NCBI GenBank assembly: GCA_037952775.1
Contig: JBANAY010000003.1
Span: forward strand, 30,194,001-30,258,000
Direction of reading: 5' to 3'
Length of the DNA stretch: 64,000 nucleotides
Source: Clonostachys chloroleuca
Lineage: Eukaryota > Ascomycota > Sordariomycetes > Hypocreales > Bionectriaceae
Made by a program: the position numbers and the translations under genes. A model generated the notes under the pieces. That model saw nothing but the letters and a program-made list of their open reading frames with translations. It did no database searches and was not told where the DNA came from. Shown here piece by piece: positions 45,782 to 57,692 of the stretch (the stretch's first letter is position 1; the number at the start of each line of letters is the position of its first letter).

Positions 45782-46204
45782 CATGTGGCAAGGATTGTGC
45801 CCAAAGGAGGCTAGGTGCTCTAGGTTACTACACGCCCAATCATTTCAGCTGCTGGAATCTGAAATGCCTCCCAATAAGCATCATATACCAATAATTAACA
45901 TCATGTGAGTACCCAGGGATGCTTCTTGATAGACACCAATGCAGTCTCTTCGTGGTCTTGGCCATTGCTTTGACGGCTCAAATCGTTGGCGATCTCATCG
46001 TGAAGGACAGCACCATTGGGTTTTCCGTCGGCCTCGGACTGTGAAGTCATTGCTGCCCCTTAAATTAGTTGAGTGAAAATGAAGATTGGACTTTGACTCC
46101 AAGGTAGACGTAAATGTTTAACAAGATAAAACAGAAAACTTGCTGCTGATCGGACCATCACAAGCTTTGCAAGACACTCACTGATTTATTTACTCGTCCC
46201 AGGT
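45782..46204. other. Intergenic, no feature seen
   Basis: 423 bp; nothing recognisable on either strand. Confidence 0.45.
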
Positions 46205-46679
46205 CTTCCCCCGCAGTTGGACCCAGACTGTAGATTACCTAGAGACCAGACGAGGGTCCACATGTACCTGGGGTACGGCTGGGGTACGGCCGGAGGCATC
46301 CAAGCGCACGTTAAGCATCAATTTCAGAGGCCCATATGCCAAACTACCGGAGGCGCCCATCTTTCCAGAGTCTTACGAAGACCTATTCATTCGGCGGAAC
46401 AAGCGCGGCTACTACCACATGCTCCTTCATTCTCTGAAGCTGGGAGGCGGTTTCGGCGAGGGCCCCAAAATGGGAAGACATGCCTTTGCAAGGCACTTTT
46501 GGGGGCCAGGGACGTTTAATAACAACCCCACACTCGCCTTCTCCACTGAAGTAGATTGGACGGACGGTACTTCGACCGACTCTTTCCGCCTAGAGAGGCC
46601 CTACCTTCTCTTCTCTGATGACGGCTTCGTGACACCGCAGTATCTGATAACAGCTGGGCAGAAATCTGGGACGAACTAA
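46205..46679 (+). pseudogene. GH43-like glycoside hydrolase fragment
   Basis: One forward frame encodes part of a beta-propeller glycosidase-like protein: SYEDLFIRRNKRGYYHMLLH, GRHAFARHFWGPG, STEVDWTDGTS and RLERPYLLFSDDG. The pattern E-D-x-F-I-x-x-x-x-R-G-x-Y-H-x-L-x-H followed by G-x-H-A-F and R-x-E-R-P is what I know from GH43/GH117-like secreted proteins with a five-bladed propeller. The upstream blades, signal peptide and any start codon are missing, and the fragment ends at 46679. An LTR-like sequence lies just downstream. Probably a relic; a split gene with distant exons is less likely. Confidence 0.5.
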
Positions 46680-46812
46680 GGACATTCTATCGTATCGCCC
46701 GCGAGCCTACAGGGACTGCCAAGAAACACGCATTTGTGAAGAAAGAAGAACATGTGAGGGAACTTTGAAAGGAAGAGGGAGCGAGCTCGTCGCGGCTCAT
46801 GAAATGAAGAAT

Positions 46813-47026
46813 TGTTGGAACGCGTTGGACCCGTTAATTAGCCATGACTGGATTGGCTGCTTAACAGCCTCTTCCCAGAACTTCCGGAGGGTTTATCTAA
46901 TAACTAATATCTGGTGTAGTTATATGATCCTCCTCTCGTTCTTGATAAAAGAGGTGCTTTTGTAGCTCTTAGTCTGCTTACACGATGCTTAGGTTGGATC
47001 ACAATTGTATTCTCAACTCTCCAAGG
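46813..47026. mobile_element. Possible solo LTR (Ty1/copia-like)
   Basis: The segment opens with TGTTGGA and closes with TCCAA followed by GG where CA would be expected, giving near-inverted ends as in copia LTRs. Length is about 214 bp, with a TATA-like stretch inside. No flanking target duplication is clear; a second ATTGTTGGAA lies at 47031-47040. Confidence 0.3.
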
Positions 47027-47174
47027 TGGGGATTGTTGGAAATGCCGTCATCCCTTTTTTGATGATTTCCCAGTAAATGTACAAAATTCAAAAAAATGAT
47101 CCCCAATGGGCGGCTCAGACAATCTGTTTACATCTATGACCATCAGATTCACGAGGGAGCTGTTATCTGAGTTC

Positions 47175-48925
47175 TTAATTCGCTAAACCAGCATACTCAG
47201 TTGAGTGATTATATAGGGACGTGCTGGAAAGCCCAGAGAGAGCTGCTCCGGATGCCACCCAATTCCAGCTAAAGATGTTAGCAGCTCGTACTAAATCGCA
47301 TCACACAGTAAGTGGGGGACATACGAATCTTGTGAAATTTCCGGAATGATGTCGAGGTTCCGATCGATCTTTTGCCGGAGTTTCTCCAACAATTGATCCT
47401 TAAGGTACTCTTGCTGCGCCAGGCCCCCGCTTAGGATGAGTCCCTTGATGGTCGATGTCAGTCCTAGGATGGGATACGAATGCGATTTGGGGGCCTTCCT
47501 ACCTTGGGATGCATGCCGTTGAGCCCGCGTGCATGCCATAACTCACTGACGGCCTTGTAGATGATCTCAATCACATCTTTGAAAGCCTTGATGATTACGC
47601 CCCTACACGTGAACATGCTGTCAATTCACTACCCTTCACCGACACGTGGGATGAAAGCTCGCCCGGAGGATAGCCTTTGTGAGGGACGAATAACAAATCA
47701 GGATGGTCAACATACCGAGGATAATCAAAGAACAAACCATTACCGAGTGCAAGCGCGGGTAACCTGTCGTCCGGCTCGAATTCAGGCTTGATGACTCTGT
47801 GCCAGTGATCCATGACCTGCTGAACACGCATCTCGAATAGGCCGTTATCATGTCCGCCAGGCCAGGTTCTTAAGTGTTGCCTAGCATACATGTCGATGGC
47901 CTGATCAACCCAAACGCCTCCACCCAGACTCGGACTGAGTTGGTGGAATTGAGTGGTGTCTTCAGTCGTGTTTGGCGCCGGAATGCGGTACAAACCGGCA
48001 TCCTGTTCGGCTAGTTAGCAAGGGTGGTAAGGGTAGACAATCACGAAACGAATGAGAATAAACAAAACCGCCGACGTACTACCGTCATGCCACCGCAGGC
48101 AGCGGCTACCACCCATGCATTCGCCTGTTAGATGGTGAGCCAAGCTTCTCGGGTAATCGGGTAATGAATCTTGAATTGAAAGGGAACGGTTACCATATGG
48201 TGTTTCCATAGATCCCCACCTGCGAAATAAAGAGACGCCTTGAGAGCAGCACTGTGCTCTGGGAGCTTATCGATGGAGAGAATGCCCTGCATATCTAGCA
48301 AGTCAATCGCCTGGTTGAGCAGCGTAAACGCTTCTCCGGTTGAGGATTGGAAGAATTTGGGTTAGGTCAGTATTATTTTCATGTCCTTTTTCAGAATGCC
48401 TGGGGCTGTCTCGGCCATTTTTTCCAGCATCAAATTGATCAAGCCATCGAGATATTTCTTGACCATCTCCACAACAATACCATGGCCGTGACGTGTGGCT
48501 CCATCGAGTGTCGTCTTGTTGATATACTGAATGATAGCTTCTGTGTGGCACTGATTTTGGTAGCTGTCCATCTCAGGTAGGAGGAGTTTAAAATTAGAGA
48601 GTGCCGTCTCGTGATGATACAGGCTGCCCTTGGTCTCAATGAATCGGAAAGCCGGGCGGCTGGAATCATAGGCGTAGGCGAGCATCACTGGAAACTTGTT
48701 GACGAGTGTGTGATGTCGGACCTTGTCGTGCTTCTTGCCACAAGCCTGACAATCCACATACGTAATGCACGAGATCCCGGCATGGCTAATGTGACGTTAA
48801 TCAAGGAGCTTCTTGCGGCACGTGAGCGGGAGTGTGGCTTACGTAGCTCCCATATCAATTCCGACGAAAGCCTTTTTGTGGTGGCATGTACAGGAGGTCA
48901 TCTCCGTATCAAAGGGTGAGGCCAT
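47175..48925 (-). pseudogene. Hsp70-like (actin-type ATPase) fungal protein, disrupted
   Basis: The start at 48925 leads into KKAFVGIDMGAT, the first phosphate motif of the Hsp70/actin ATPase fold, cut by a GTAAGC donor at 48842. Downstream pieces: FPVMLAYAYD, a helical FKLLLPE region, KKDMKIILT, a stop codon TAA (48362-48364), then in the same frame PKFFQSSTGEAFTLL and LYFAG. Further on come WVVAAACGGMT (second phosphate motif; the usual Asp is absent), SLGGGVWVDQAIDMY, KGLILSGGLAQQEYL (adenosine motif) and a last exon 47268-47175 reading WNWVASGAALSGLSS. Several introns are still clean (47269-47324). Frame changes near 48130, 47620 and at the second exon add to the nonsense codon. Relatives are numerous Hsp70-like proteins of unknown role without a substrate domain. 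Confidence 0.62.
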
Positions 48926-50029
48926 TATGAATGGGCTAACGGTGAATGGAAAGAAGAGCAATTTTGGGGCTTTGGATAAGAATATCGCTTACTGAAAACA
49001 CACAGAGAGGATATTTTTATGACAAAGATGGGTGGTTTCATCAGGTGACGGGTGTTGTCAAGATAAAGAGGTGGTTCGGCCAACAGCAAGATTGGTTGAT
49101 CGAAGTGTGGCCGTTGCAAAAGAGGTAGACTCGGGGCGGGAGTGCTATGAACACCTATTCAGTTGGACAATTCTCAGCACAAATTTCACCCGATGGCTGA
49201 ACACCATGGCACGGGGCCAACGAGAACAGCATGAAAGATGCTACACCCGACATCTCACAACATGAATACGAGAAGAGAATCTACATGTATCGCCCCATTG
49301 ATCCTGGCCAAAGTTGCACGAAATTGGTTAATGCGCCAGCCATACCGACGAAAACCGCGGCGCAAAGACAAACGAGCTGCTCGTTGAGGTTGACAAGTGT
49401 GGTCAACATGAAGCCTGACTTGATGGACTATCCCTTCCTCGTTCTATTACTGTGGGACTGCCGGGCTGATTCCTGTCTGTTTGGCAAGCTGCTGCGGCAA
49501 ATTATTATCGTCATACAGATCCCCCCTGATTCCAAATGACTAGGTTGAAACAGATAGGTAACGCGATACGAGCGCATAGTCGTCCCGACTGGTTCTCTCT
49601 TTCTCTTGTTTGGTGGGGTTTTCCATAGGCGAGGACTTGCAGGCAATCTATCGTCATTGTAATTGCTCCTTGCGGCACGGAGCTGCTACACCACGCATGC
49701 GGTGAGATTATCGGGCATGGAAAACTCATTTCCTCCTGCAAGCCTTCGGAAATTGAGGTAATTATTTAGGTGGTTTATCGGAGCTGACGACCAATACTAT
49801 TCGATTTTCGGTGTGATCTAATCATCATGTCCTACACAGCCGCCGCCACACCAGCTTTACCCCTCTCTTGCGTCATGAATTATGAAGTCGTATGATCATT
49901 GCTGAAGGTTCCAGTTGGTTCTGCCAGGTCGCCTGTTTTGACGGGAAATGGAAATAAAGGCGTTCAAGCTGAGTCAAGTCAATCCATCCCTTGTACGAGG
50001 TGGAGAGCTTAAGTGAGTGTTTCTATCTA
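48926..50029. other. Intergenic, no gene seen
   Basis: About 1.1 kb. Short ORFs such as 49231-49539 have no recognisable content. Confidence 0.45.
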
Positions 50030-50138
50030 TAGCGCCCGTGTTTGTTCTGACTCACGGACCCTGCCCGTTAGGACCTGGCCTTTGTCAGTCCGTCTTTGTT
50101 CTGATTCACGGGCCCCTCTAGGACCTGACCTTTTTCAT
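50030..50138. repeat. Imperfect tandem duplication of about 53 bp in a promoter
   Basis: Two copies share TTTGTTCTGA(C/T)TCACGG, a C-rich middle and TAGGACCTG(G/A)CCTTT; the second is a few bases shorter. They lie 100-200 bp upstream of the ATG at 50240, so they may be duplicated binding sites. Confidence 0.75.
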
Positions 50139-50239
50139 ATATAGTCCATATACCCTTTTTCCCCTTCATCACAATGTAATTCCTCTTAACATCAGCCTTT
50201 TACCCTGATTAATAATTAACTCGTTCATAGTCTCGCAAA

Positions 50240-51529
50240 ATGGCCTCCAACGCCGAAAAAGGCATTATCAACCCGGAAGAGAGCCAAGGCGACCCTTCCA
50301 TGAAGCGTAAGGAGTCACTTACAACTGCACTTCAAGGCAAAGAGAAAGTTGTCAGAACAGGGGAGGGTTCCAGTGGGCCGAGCCTAGATATGCAGACCTG
50401 GAAGACACACGTTGTGTTGCCGCGTCTCCCGAAAGACGCGACGCTTCGCTGGAACTATCGACAGGACCATGCCGACGACATCCCAACACATGAAAACCAA
50501 TGGTGGGAGGGACTCAAAGGCGAGATACGGAGGCTAGTTAAGAAAACATTGCCCAAGATTATCTCATGGGAGTACGTCAACGATCAAGGCAAAGAATCAC
50601 TCGACACTTGGTTTCCTCTCGCAAAGGACTACATTGACCTTTGCAAGAAGCGTGACCATCAATATGGATCACTTTGCATCTACTCGGCTTGGATTTGGCA
50701 TATACTTCTGGACTGCATTTTCTCGTCATCTAGTAAGAGATGGTTCGGTGATGACTGGAAGAGTTTCGGTCGATTCCACTCCAAATTTAAAGGTACCTTT
50801 AACATTCTTGACACGGCTCCTCTAAATCACCCCGTTCTTCTTCCAACGTCTTCATTTTATCACAAATACTGAATATTTTGTATGGTCACAGAACAGGTCG
50901 ATTCAATAGACAACGATTTCACCTTGTCCTTCTACGCGTGGAGGAGTGAGTCGGTGCGAATGCTGTACGCGTTCAATGGGGACCATGTTGACACTAAGTT
51001 GGTCAAGCAAACTCTGCGTGACCATCTGGAACCCTCTTTTGCTGCTAAAGGCGCAGACGATAAAATCATTGAGAAGACACTGTTGAGTATTGCCAAGCAG
51101 GCTATTCTTATGGATCGCCAAATGCTGGCATCCAGGTGGGATTGCAGGATCGAGATGTGTTGTCCCTCGTCGGGCCAGAACAGTGGTTTTCTGTTCACTA
51201 CTGATAAAACACTTATGGAATCTGATGGCCACTTCTCGGAGACCGAATCCCCTTGCGAGGGGGCGCGTGTCGACTTTGTGTCTGTCCCCAGCCTGCGAGT
51301 ACTGGGAAAGTCTGGTGCGGTCGAGGATACTAACCCGTATGTGGACTTTATGAGCAGGAGGTTGGTCAAATATTACCACTTGTCCAGACTCCACATCCCA
51401 ATGTTGGTAGTGACGGACCAGCTGTCTGATGATCAGTTTGAGAGATGGGAAGCAGAGGAAGCAGAAAAGGAGCGGGCAGAGAAAGAGAAAGGTATTTGTG
51501 AGGGCGCCGCTGCGGAGAATATCTGTTAG
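50240..51529 (+). CDS. Unrecognised two-exon protein
   Basis: Exons 50240-50792 and 50892-51529 (99-bp intron, GTACCT..TCACAG) encode 396 residues. I do not recognise the family. The first 55 residues are charged and disordered. Then comes a Trp-rich, probably helical region (WNYRQDHADDIP, WWEGLKGEIRRLVKK, IYSAWIWHILLDCIF), a second region with regular helices (LRDHLEPSFAAKGADDKI) and a coiled, Glu/Lys-rich C-terminus (ERWEAEEAEKERAEKEK). There is no signal peptide and no catalytic motif I can name. Frame is intact across both exons and the intron signals are good, so it is likely a real, lineage-restricted gene. The duplicated promoter block upstream is its only notable context. Confidence 0.7.
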
Positions 51530-52647
51530 GCTGGAGAGAGGATGGTGAGCAAGTTTTAGCTCTTGAAAGTTGCAATCTTTTGTCCATGTCTATTCAATTT
51601 TTCCCATGTCCTTAGGTTTGAAAGATTAGTCCTGCAAGCCCGCATGATCTATCACAAGTCGTTTCAGAGATTAGCCCCCTTCAACAGTGGTGCACTAGTC
51701 TGACCTTGAGGGTTGTTCAACCGATGCCCCTAGTTTTTCTTCTTCGCTTTACAAGTCTATAGTTAGTATAGGTTGCGACTACATCGAAGAATGCAAGAAA
51801 GTATAATATCGCGATTGGATACATAGCATAAGTGATCTCGTAGGTGGTGGTGGAGCAGCATGGTAGTACGAAATTCTCACTGGTGCTTGACAGTGTTGGC
51901 CTATGTTTTCTTAACAAATAGATAATGCAGCCTATATTAAGCAGTGAAATGCAAATTATAGGGGACCTCTTTCTTGATTAAAAGAAATATGCTTACGCCA
52001 AGAATACTACCATTAAGGTAAGAGTTGGCAGATAAGAACGAGGCTGCGTAAGCGATAGGTGGAAATCGTCGTGCTCTTTGGGCAGTGGTTTTCCATGCAG
52101 AATTTCACAATCGCTCTGCGGAGCCACTAAGTGACACCATGAATACATGAATACCGCGATGAATCAAGAGGGCTCAGGCTGAGGAGGACTTAGCGGGGGT
52201 GATTTTTCACAAAATTCTGGTCTTCATTTTCGTCCCTTCAGCCCTCGAAAATCCAAGGCTGAGTTGGCGTCGGCATTCTCATCTAGGTCCCCTGAGGCAT
52301 TCTCTCGTGCCTTAGATGAAAAGAGATCCTCCACTCCAGTACCCCGGATTTGTCGTACGCAGATAATTACCTTGTTCCATAGAGTGAGATGTGAATTTAT
52401 GAAAGAAGCCACGAGCCGGGCGATTTCCTTCCTCCAGGTCCTCCGCCACGACAACAGTGTTATTACGGTGGCTGCACAGGCGACCAATGGCAACAGCAAA
52501 ATCTACAGTGAAAGCCTCACGACCATGGAATAGTTTATCCGAAGCTTATATTTCGGTCCTCAACTTTTAAGGGTTAAAGAATCAGGTTATATAAGTTCAA
52601 ATTGTAAAAGCAACTTTAATTGAAGACATTTCAGGCACTACATTAAC
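51530..52647. other. Intergenic, no supported gene
   Basis: Overlapping ORFs at 52224-52533 on both strands start with TTG and match nothing I know. The remaining sequence is AT-rich. Confidence 0.4.
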
Positions 52648-52953
52648 TCAAGTAGGCATGGAATACGCCTGCGGGTTGTTCATGCTCACATACGAGCCGA
52701 TTGAAGTCGAAGAGTGAGAGCCAATCAGCAACACTGCGAACGCCTTAGCACTCCCAACTGCACTTTGGATCACCTAAGTTAGCAATCGCACGAGCTATCC
52801 TGTGATGGATAATTAACATACCCTCCATACACCATCGGCGCATTTGACAAATGTACACTGGCGTGTCTCGAGGTCAGCTTCATGGGTGTCGGGAATGGCG
52901 ACGGCCATGCAGGCCTTGGAAATAATCGCGACGTAGAAAATGTTGAAGCGCAT
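52648..52953 (-). CDS. Small secreted Cys-containing protein (candidate effector)
   Basis: Exons 52953-52822 and 52773-52648 with a 48-bp intron (GTATGT, GCTAAC branch, CTTAG) give 85 residues. The N-terminus, MRFNIFYVAIISKACMAVA, looks like a signal peptide, followed by a short acidic pro-like stretch ending in ETRQ and then CTFVKCADGVWR with two close Cys. The C-terminal part is small, Ser/Gly/Ala-rich and poor in Cys. If the intron is retained the protein ends after 46 residues at GVWRVC. Size, signal and Cys are what one expects of fungal secreted effectors or peptide-like products, but no homology is recognised. It lies alone in a gene-poor stretch. Confidence 0.5.
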
Positions 52954-54283
52954 GGTGAAAGTCAAGATGAAAGACTAGCAGACGAGTATCAGGAACAATG
53001 GTTGACGTGTTGGATGGGTCGTTGAGCGCAGTAAAATGGCGTGATCAGACGAGCTTTATATAAGATTCACCTGAAAGCTCAAGAAAACATTATGAAGCCC
53101 AATTTCTAAGAATATAACCGCTTTGACCAAATTCAAGTGCCCAAGTTGCAGTCCGAATACTCCTATTCTAACAAGGTGAGACAGGAAATGAGATGAAACA
53201 AGGCAATTTATGGCATTTTAAACTAGATACCAGGATAAGTCCGAGTGTACCAATCGGTGACATTTGTCGGTGACATTCCAAGCTCAAGACGAAGAGCACG
53301 AATTTCAATGGGCTGGCTGGGAAGAGGCTTTGGCTAAAAGGCTGTACGAACCCCACCAGCCTTAACATCCGTGCAAGGATGGCTAATTAATCCTTCTGGA
53401 GTTCCATACGACCCTGCCAATCAGATTGGCAAGTGTAGGATAGGACATGCCGATCAGACATGTGCCGCAAACGCATGGGAGTTTACCCTTGGTCTGCGGA
53501 ATCCTGTAGGATGCCGGCGGCAGTAACTCCTAAGTAAGGGTTATTTTATGAAGTTAGGGATTGTCTTCCTTGTAAAGCCTTGTTTGCTGGCTCACTTGCC
53601 TACCATCCAAGCGCATAAACTTGATCTTGTAGATGAGAGATTAATCCAGGGTTAGAGACCACGGCGGTGATAGGATCTAAACTGCCATATTTGCGATTGG
53701 GCTTCAAACACCGATTTCCGGTCTGTCCCCAAGCACGCCGCAGCGGCAGCTTTTGATAACGTCCTATAAACGATTTGGACTATTCAAGCATTATGAGTGT
53801 ATGTGTACAGCCCTGGGCCATGGTGGGTTTCAGCATGCATCGAGAAAGCCTCTGTGGAGTCGGTAAAGCTGTCGTGCTCCATTTAATTATGGTGAACAGA
53901 AAGGTCGGATTCGAGGGAAGGGGGAGGAAGCAGCCTCGTCAAGTTGTGCCAGTTCTTGACATCTAACATCAGACCAAGCATATTGCAAGGATTGCCAATC
54001 CTACCAGTTGGGACAGTTTTCTTCAGACGCTGACATTGTTTCACCAACAGCCTGCATGCCGACTATAAATCCCCTTAGGCACGAAATTTAGTCAACAGTT
54101 GCTCACAGTAATTTTATTTCCAAGCATATAAGGCTAACATTTTTTGCTAGTCACATAGTGCCACCTGAAAACATCCCCCCTTACTGCGGCACATAATTCA
54201 CTAGCCTAAAGGCGGCATCAATATCATCCTCATGAATCCATGCCGTATTCTCACGACCTCTCACCCACTCCAGAATCTGTTCC
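52954..54283. other. Gene-poor stretch
   Basis: About 1.3 kb with a TATA-like TTATATAAG near 53056 upstream of the small secreted protein. No other gene is supported. Confidence 0.45.
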
Positions 54284-55530
54284 TCAGAAATATGTTTCCC
54301 ATAGATAGACTATGCTGTGCCTGTTCGCCCCAAGAAATCGCCCACCCAAATAGTCTGCATGTGGCTTTCGCACCGTCTGAAACAGATTCAAGGCGTTCTC
54401 CAAGTCAGTGCCTTTAGTTTCGGAACTTAGTTGAATTCTCTCAAGAGCCATAAACAGGGCCAGTGCATCATCAATGGTCATATCGGCTCTGAAACCGGCA
54501 TGGTCTATTGGATGCGCTGCATCACCGGTCAAAACAATTCGACTGTTGAAGACCTATTGCCGCGCTATGCTTCCAGAGTGGCCTGGATAAGACCGAACTG
54601 ATGGAGCAGCCTCGATCAGTGCCCTTACAGTAGGGGTCCAATCCGATTTATTCTCAGCCTAGACTCGTACAACGAGTTTTCTAGTCTTGCTGACCTTGTA
54701 CAAATTCATGAACTTTGTCGATGGTCTTCAATGGCAGCATTCCACTGCTCGTTGTCTGTTGTCTGCGCAGCTGCGTAATCACCAACAACGGCAATCAAAT
54801 TTCCTCCTATTCCGCATGAAACTCCAAGTCAACATTTTGTAACTACATTGACGTTAGATAGGTTTGCGTCATACCGAGAGGAGTCGCAAAGAACGTACGA
54901 TCTACACGAGTAGCACTCAAATAGCTCAAAGACATTATCCAACCCAGTGAATCTTACCAGGGCCAACATAATGGCGAGCTTCTGTGGGTATCTCCACTTC
55001 TTGACTGTCTCGGAATCTTTTTAGTAAAGACACGTCATAAACAGCACGAAATGAAGTCCACCCTGTTAAGAAATTCTTGTGATCCGGCAGCATTTGTTGG
55101 CAGATGGCCTAGAGTGGGTATCTCAGTTACGACTTGATAGCATGGATAGAGACAAAACGTAGCGGCTCTCATGGAAGGGCCAGCGTCATATCATCGAAAG
55201 ATCTACCGAATGAATGCCATCAGAAACAACGACCAAGTCCAGTGTGACAGAACTCCCGTCTTCAAAATTAATAGTAACACTGTTATGGTCAGGTTCTAAA
55301 CCAACAATTCGCTTCTTCAGGTGGATAACAGTTTTGGGGACAGCGTCCAAAAGAACCTTTTGAAGATGTGCGCGGTGGAAGCGTGCGGTGTAATGTAGCC
55401 GGTCGGGAACATCTTGGTGTGCATCATAGCCCAAAACTGCGTTGGTCTTCCAGCGTCTGCCTTTTCGGTCAGTGCCTGATGTTGTCAAGCTTTGCTCTTC
55501 ACCTACGCCAACCTGTATATCATGGGCCAA
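54284..55530 (-). pseudogene. FAD-dependent monooxygenase (salicylate hydroxylase-like) relic, 5' truncated
   Basis: The minus strand retains RLHYTARFHRAHLQKVLLDA, a hydrophilic stretch ending in LDLVVVSDGIHSV (the DG motif of class A flavin monooxygenases), and downstream MTGDAAHPIDHAGFRADM with IDDALALFMAL (the GD motif that contacts FAD). The N-terminal Rossmann GxGxxG segment is missing, and the region between 54540 and 55180 is broken by stops and frame changes. Intact relatives hydroxylate aromatic acids using NAD(P)H and FAD. The missing 5' end is where the opposite-strand dioxygenase relic begins, so a rearrangement joined them head to head. Confidence 0.65.
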
Positions 55531-55673
55531 GTCGAGGGGTTTCGGATGCCAACACTGTCATTCAACGCAGCATGAACGAATGCAATGGTTGTTACACATT
55601 ACAGGCTACTTGTCAATCATGTCCTTGTCTACTTACGGCTCTTGCTCTCAAAATCATTCGAGATATTAAAGCC

Positions 55674-57384
55674 ATAGCTCCACCTGCTGCAGATGTCGAT
55701 ACTAGCCGCGCCACTACCACAGTCCCGGTACAGGCGAAGCTTAAAACGTCGAGACAGTCAGCCATCCGCGAGCCTTTGAAGTACAGCGGATCCCTAGACG
55801 AATAAAAATCGTTTGATGTCACCCCTGCCATTGGAAGGGAATTTCCAGAGGTCCAACTTACCGAGATACTCAAAGACGACACCAAAATCAGAGACCTAGC
55901 CATCACTGGTAAATTGATAGGAAACATGAACGCGCATTGGCATCACCATGAGATTGTCTAACAAATATGCTAATCTCTCAGCGCGGTGTTGTTTTCTTCC
56001 GTAGCCAGAATATAACTGTCCCGGATCAGAAGGCCCTTGCTCGTAAACTGGGTGAGCTTTCTGGGAAGCCAGAAACTTCAAAGGTATGATTTATCTTAAA
56101 CATATTGAAAAACTGAAACACTTGTATTAATGATATATCTACCCACCTTAACTCCACAAGCACGCTCTGGCTAACAGCAAGAGAGGTATCTCTGCCGATG
56201 ATCAGGGAACTCTGGACGACGAGATTTCTGTAATCTCATAGGAGGTATATCTCTTTCAAAAATGTGTGCCATGAGTGTTTATATTAACCCAACCTGTCTA
56301 GCAAACCCGAAAATTCTATAAAGAGAGCTTTTCCGGTTCCTCAAAGCAGTTTCCAAGCAAGGAATGGCATTCTGAGTAAGCAGCCATCCTTCATTTCTTC
56401 GTGTATGGGACTTGTAAAATGAATAAGCAATTAGCTGACATGTGGCAAGTGTTTCTTTTGAGCGAGTTCCGTCTGACTACTCAATCCTGCGTATTCACAC
56501 AGTGCCAGCCAACGAACCTGGTGGTGACACCCTCTGGGCATCAGGGTACGAGGCCTATGAGCGCTGTCAAGTATGTGGCAAGGGTTTGCCGAGGGTCTGA
56601 CTGCAACCCATCATCAGGTGTTTTTTGATCAAGCACGAACGAAGTCGTTTATTCAGCAGCTGACCTTTTGCAAGCCCAATGTCCTGGAAGTTGTGAAAAA
56701 GCACGGTGTTGAGCTCAGCAACGGCGAGCGTGGATCTCCTGAGAATACCGGACTGGACTTCAAGGCTTCGCAGTGAGCATGGACCTACATTCGATATTAT
56801 ACATTCGCTAATCAACTACAGCCCTGTTGTGCGGACGAACCCAGTGACGGGGTGAATATTATTACCACTGTGCCTCAGTAGTCTGAGCAGTCACTGATTA
56901 TTCTACAGATGGAAGAGCCTGTATGGGCTCGGTGCCCAGGTAGGGAAGGGTTGTGACGGAGCATGAGAGCGAGCTGATTAAAGCTTACTGTGAGTTCTAT
57001 TCCACCTCATACCTACCCTTGAATAAAATTGACGGAACCCAATAGTTTACGACCTCATCGCCAAGAACCATGACATTCAGGTTTGCTTCCGATGGAACGC
57101 TGGTGACGTTGCTATGCGGGACAAGTGAGTATTATTAGACACACCCCGTGTAAGTTCGTTCGACTAACTGCCCCCAGTCGTTGGACGTTCCATAGTCTAA
57201 CAAAGCAAGGTAGCTCCGCCCCATCGACTTAAGATTGCTCACTAACATATTCCAGCAACTTCGAGGGTGTACGCCAAGGCAATCGAGTCGTTTCCATCGG
57301 CGAGAAGCCGTACTACGACCCCAACTCGGTGTCTCGCCGAGAGGCTCTGAGCGCCGTTGCAAGGAAATGAACTGGATCCTCAAG
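55674..57384 (+). pseudogene. TfdA/TauD-type 2-oxoglutarate dioxygenase relic
   Basis: Recognisable pieces in order: APPAADVDTSRATTTVPV, FDVTPAIGREFPEVQLTEIL, RGVVFFRSQNITVPDQKALA, KQFPSKEWHS with the iron-binding His, VSFERVPSDYSILRIHTVPA, NEPGGDTLWASGYEAYER, MWQGFAEGLTATHHQ, GSPENTGLDFKASQ, CFRWNAGDVAMRDN and EGVRQGNRVVSIGEKPYYD (distal His region). Splice sites are mostly preserved. Damage: the expected start codon reads ATA (55674-55676), TAA follows GSLDE at 55803-55805, one base is missing near 56561, and the frame changes near 56950. The intact family uses Fe(II) and 2-oxoglutarate to hydroxylate substrates such as taurine, sulfonates or aryloxyacids. This copy is almost certainly inactive unless the reads are wrong. 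Confidence 0.75.
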
Positions 57385-57692
57385 TAAATAAGATTCCCTA
57401 GGCCAATTAGCCGTAGTTGATTTCTGTAGCTAGCTGCCATCGTCTCTGAGCCCGTGAACGATGAACTCACCCTGCTCTACGTGAATGATACTAGTAATGT
57501 GACTTAACTGACTAGCACTGAAGGAGAAAAATAGTCCAACAACCAAGACCATTGGTCGTTGGGACTATTGACGAAATTGCTGAAATTTGACTGGAAATTT
57601 GGGAGGCCTGTTTCTTTGGCACTTTCACACTTCTTCACTCTTTACACCCTTTTTGAGCCTCTTATCACACAATGGCAGTTTCGCCAAGGGGT
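57385..57692. other. Intergenic, convergent 3' ends
   Basis: Nothing recognisable is seen. Confidence 0.45.
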
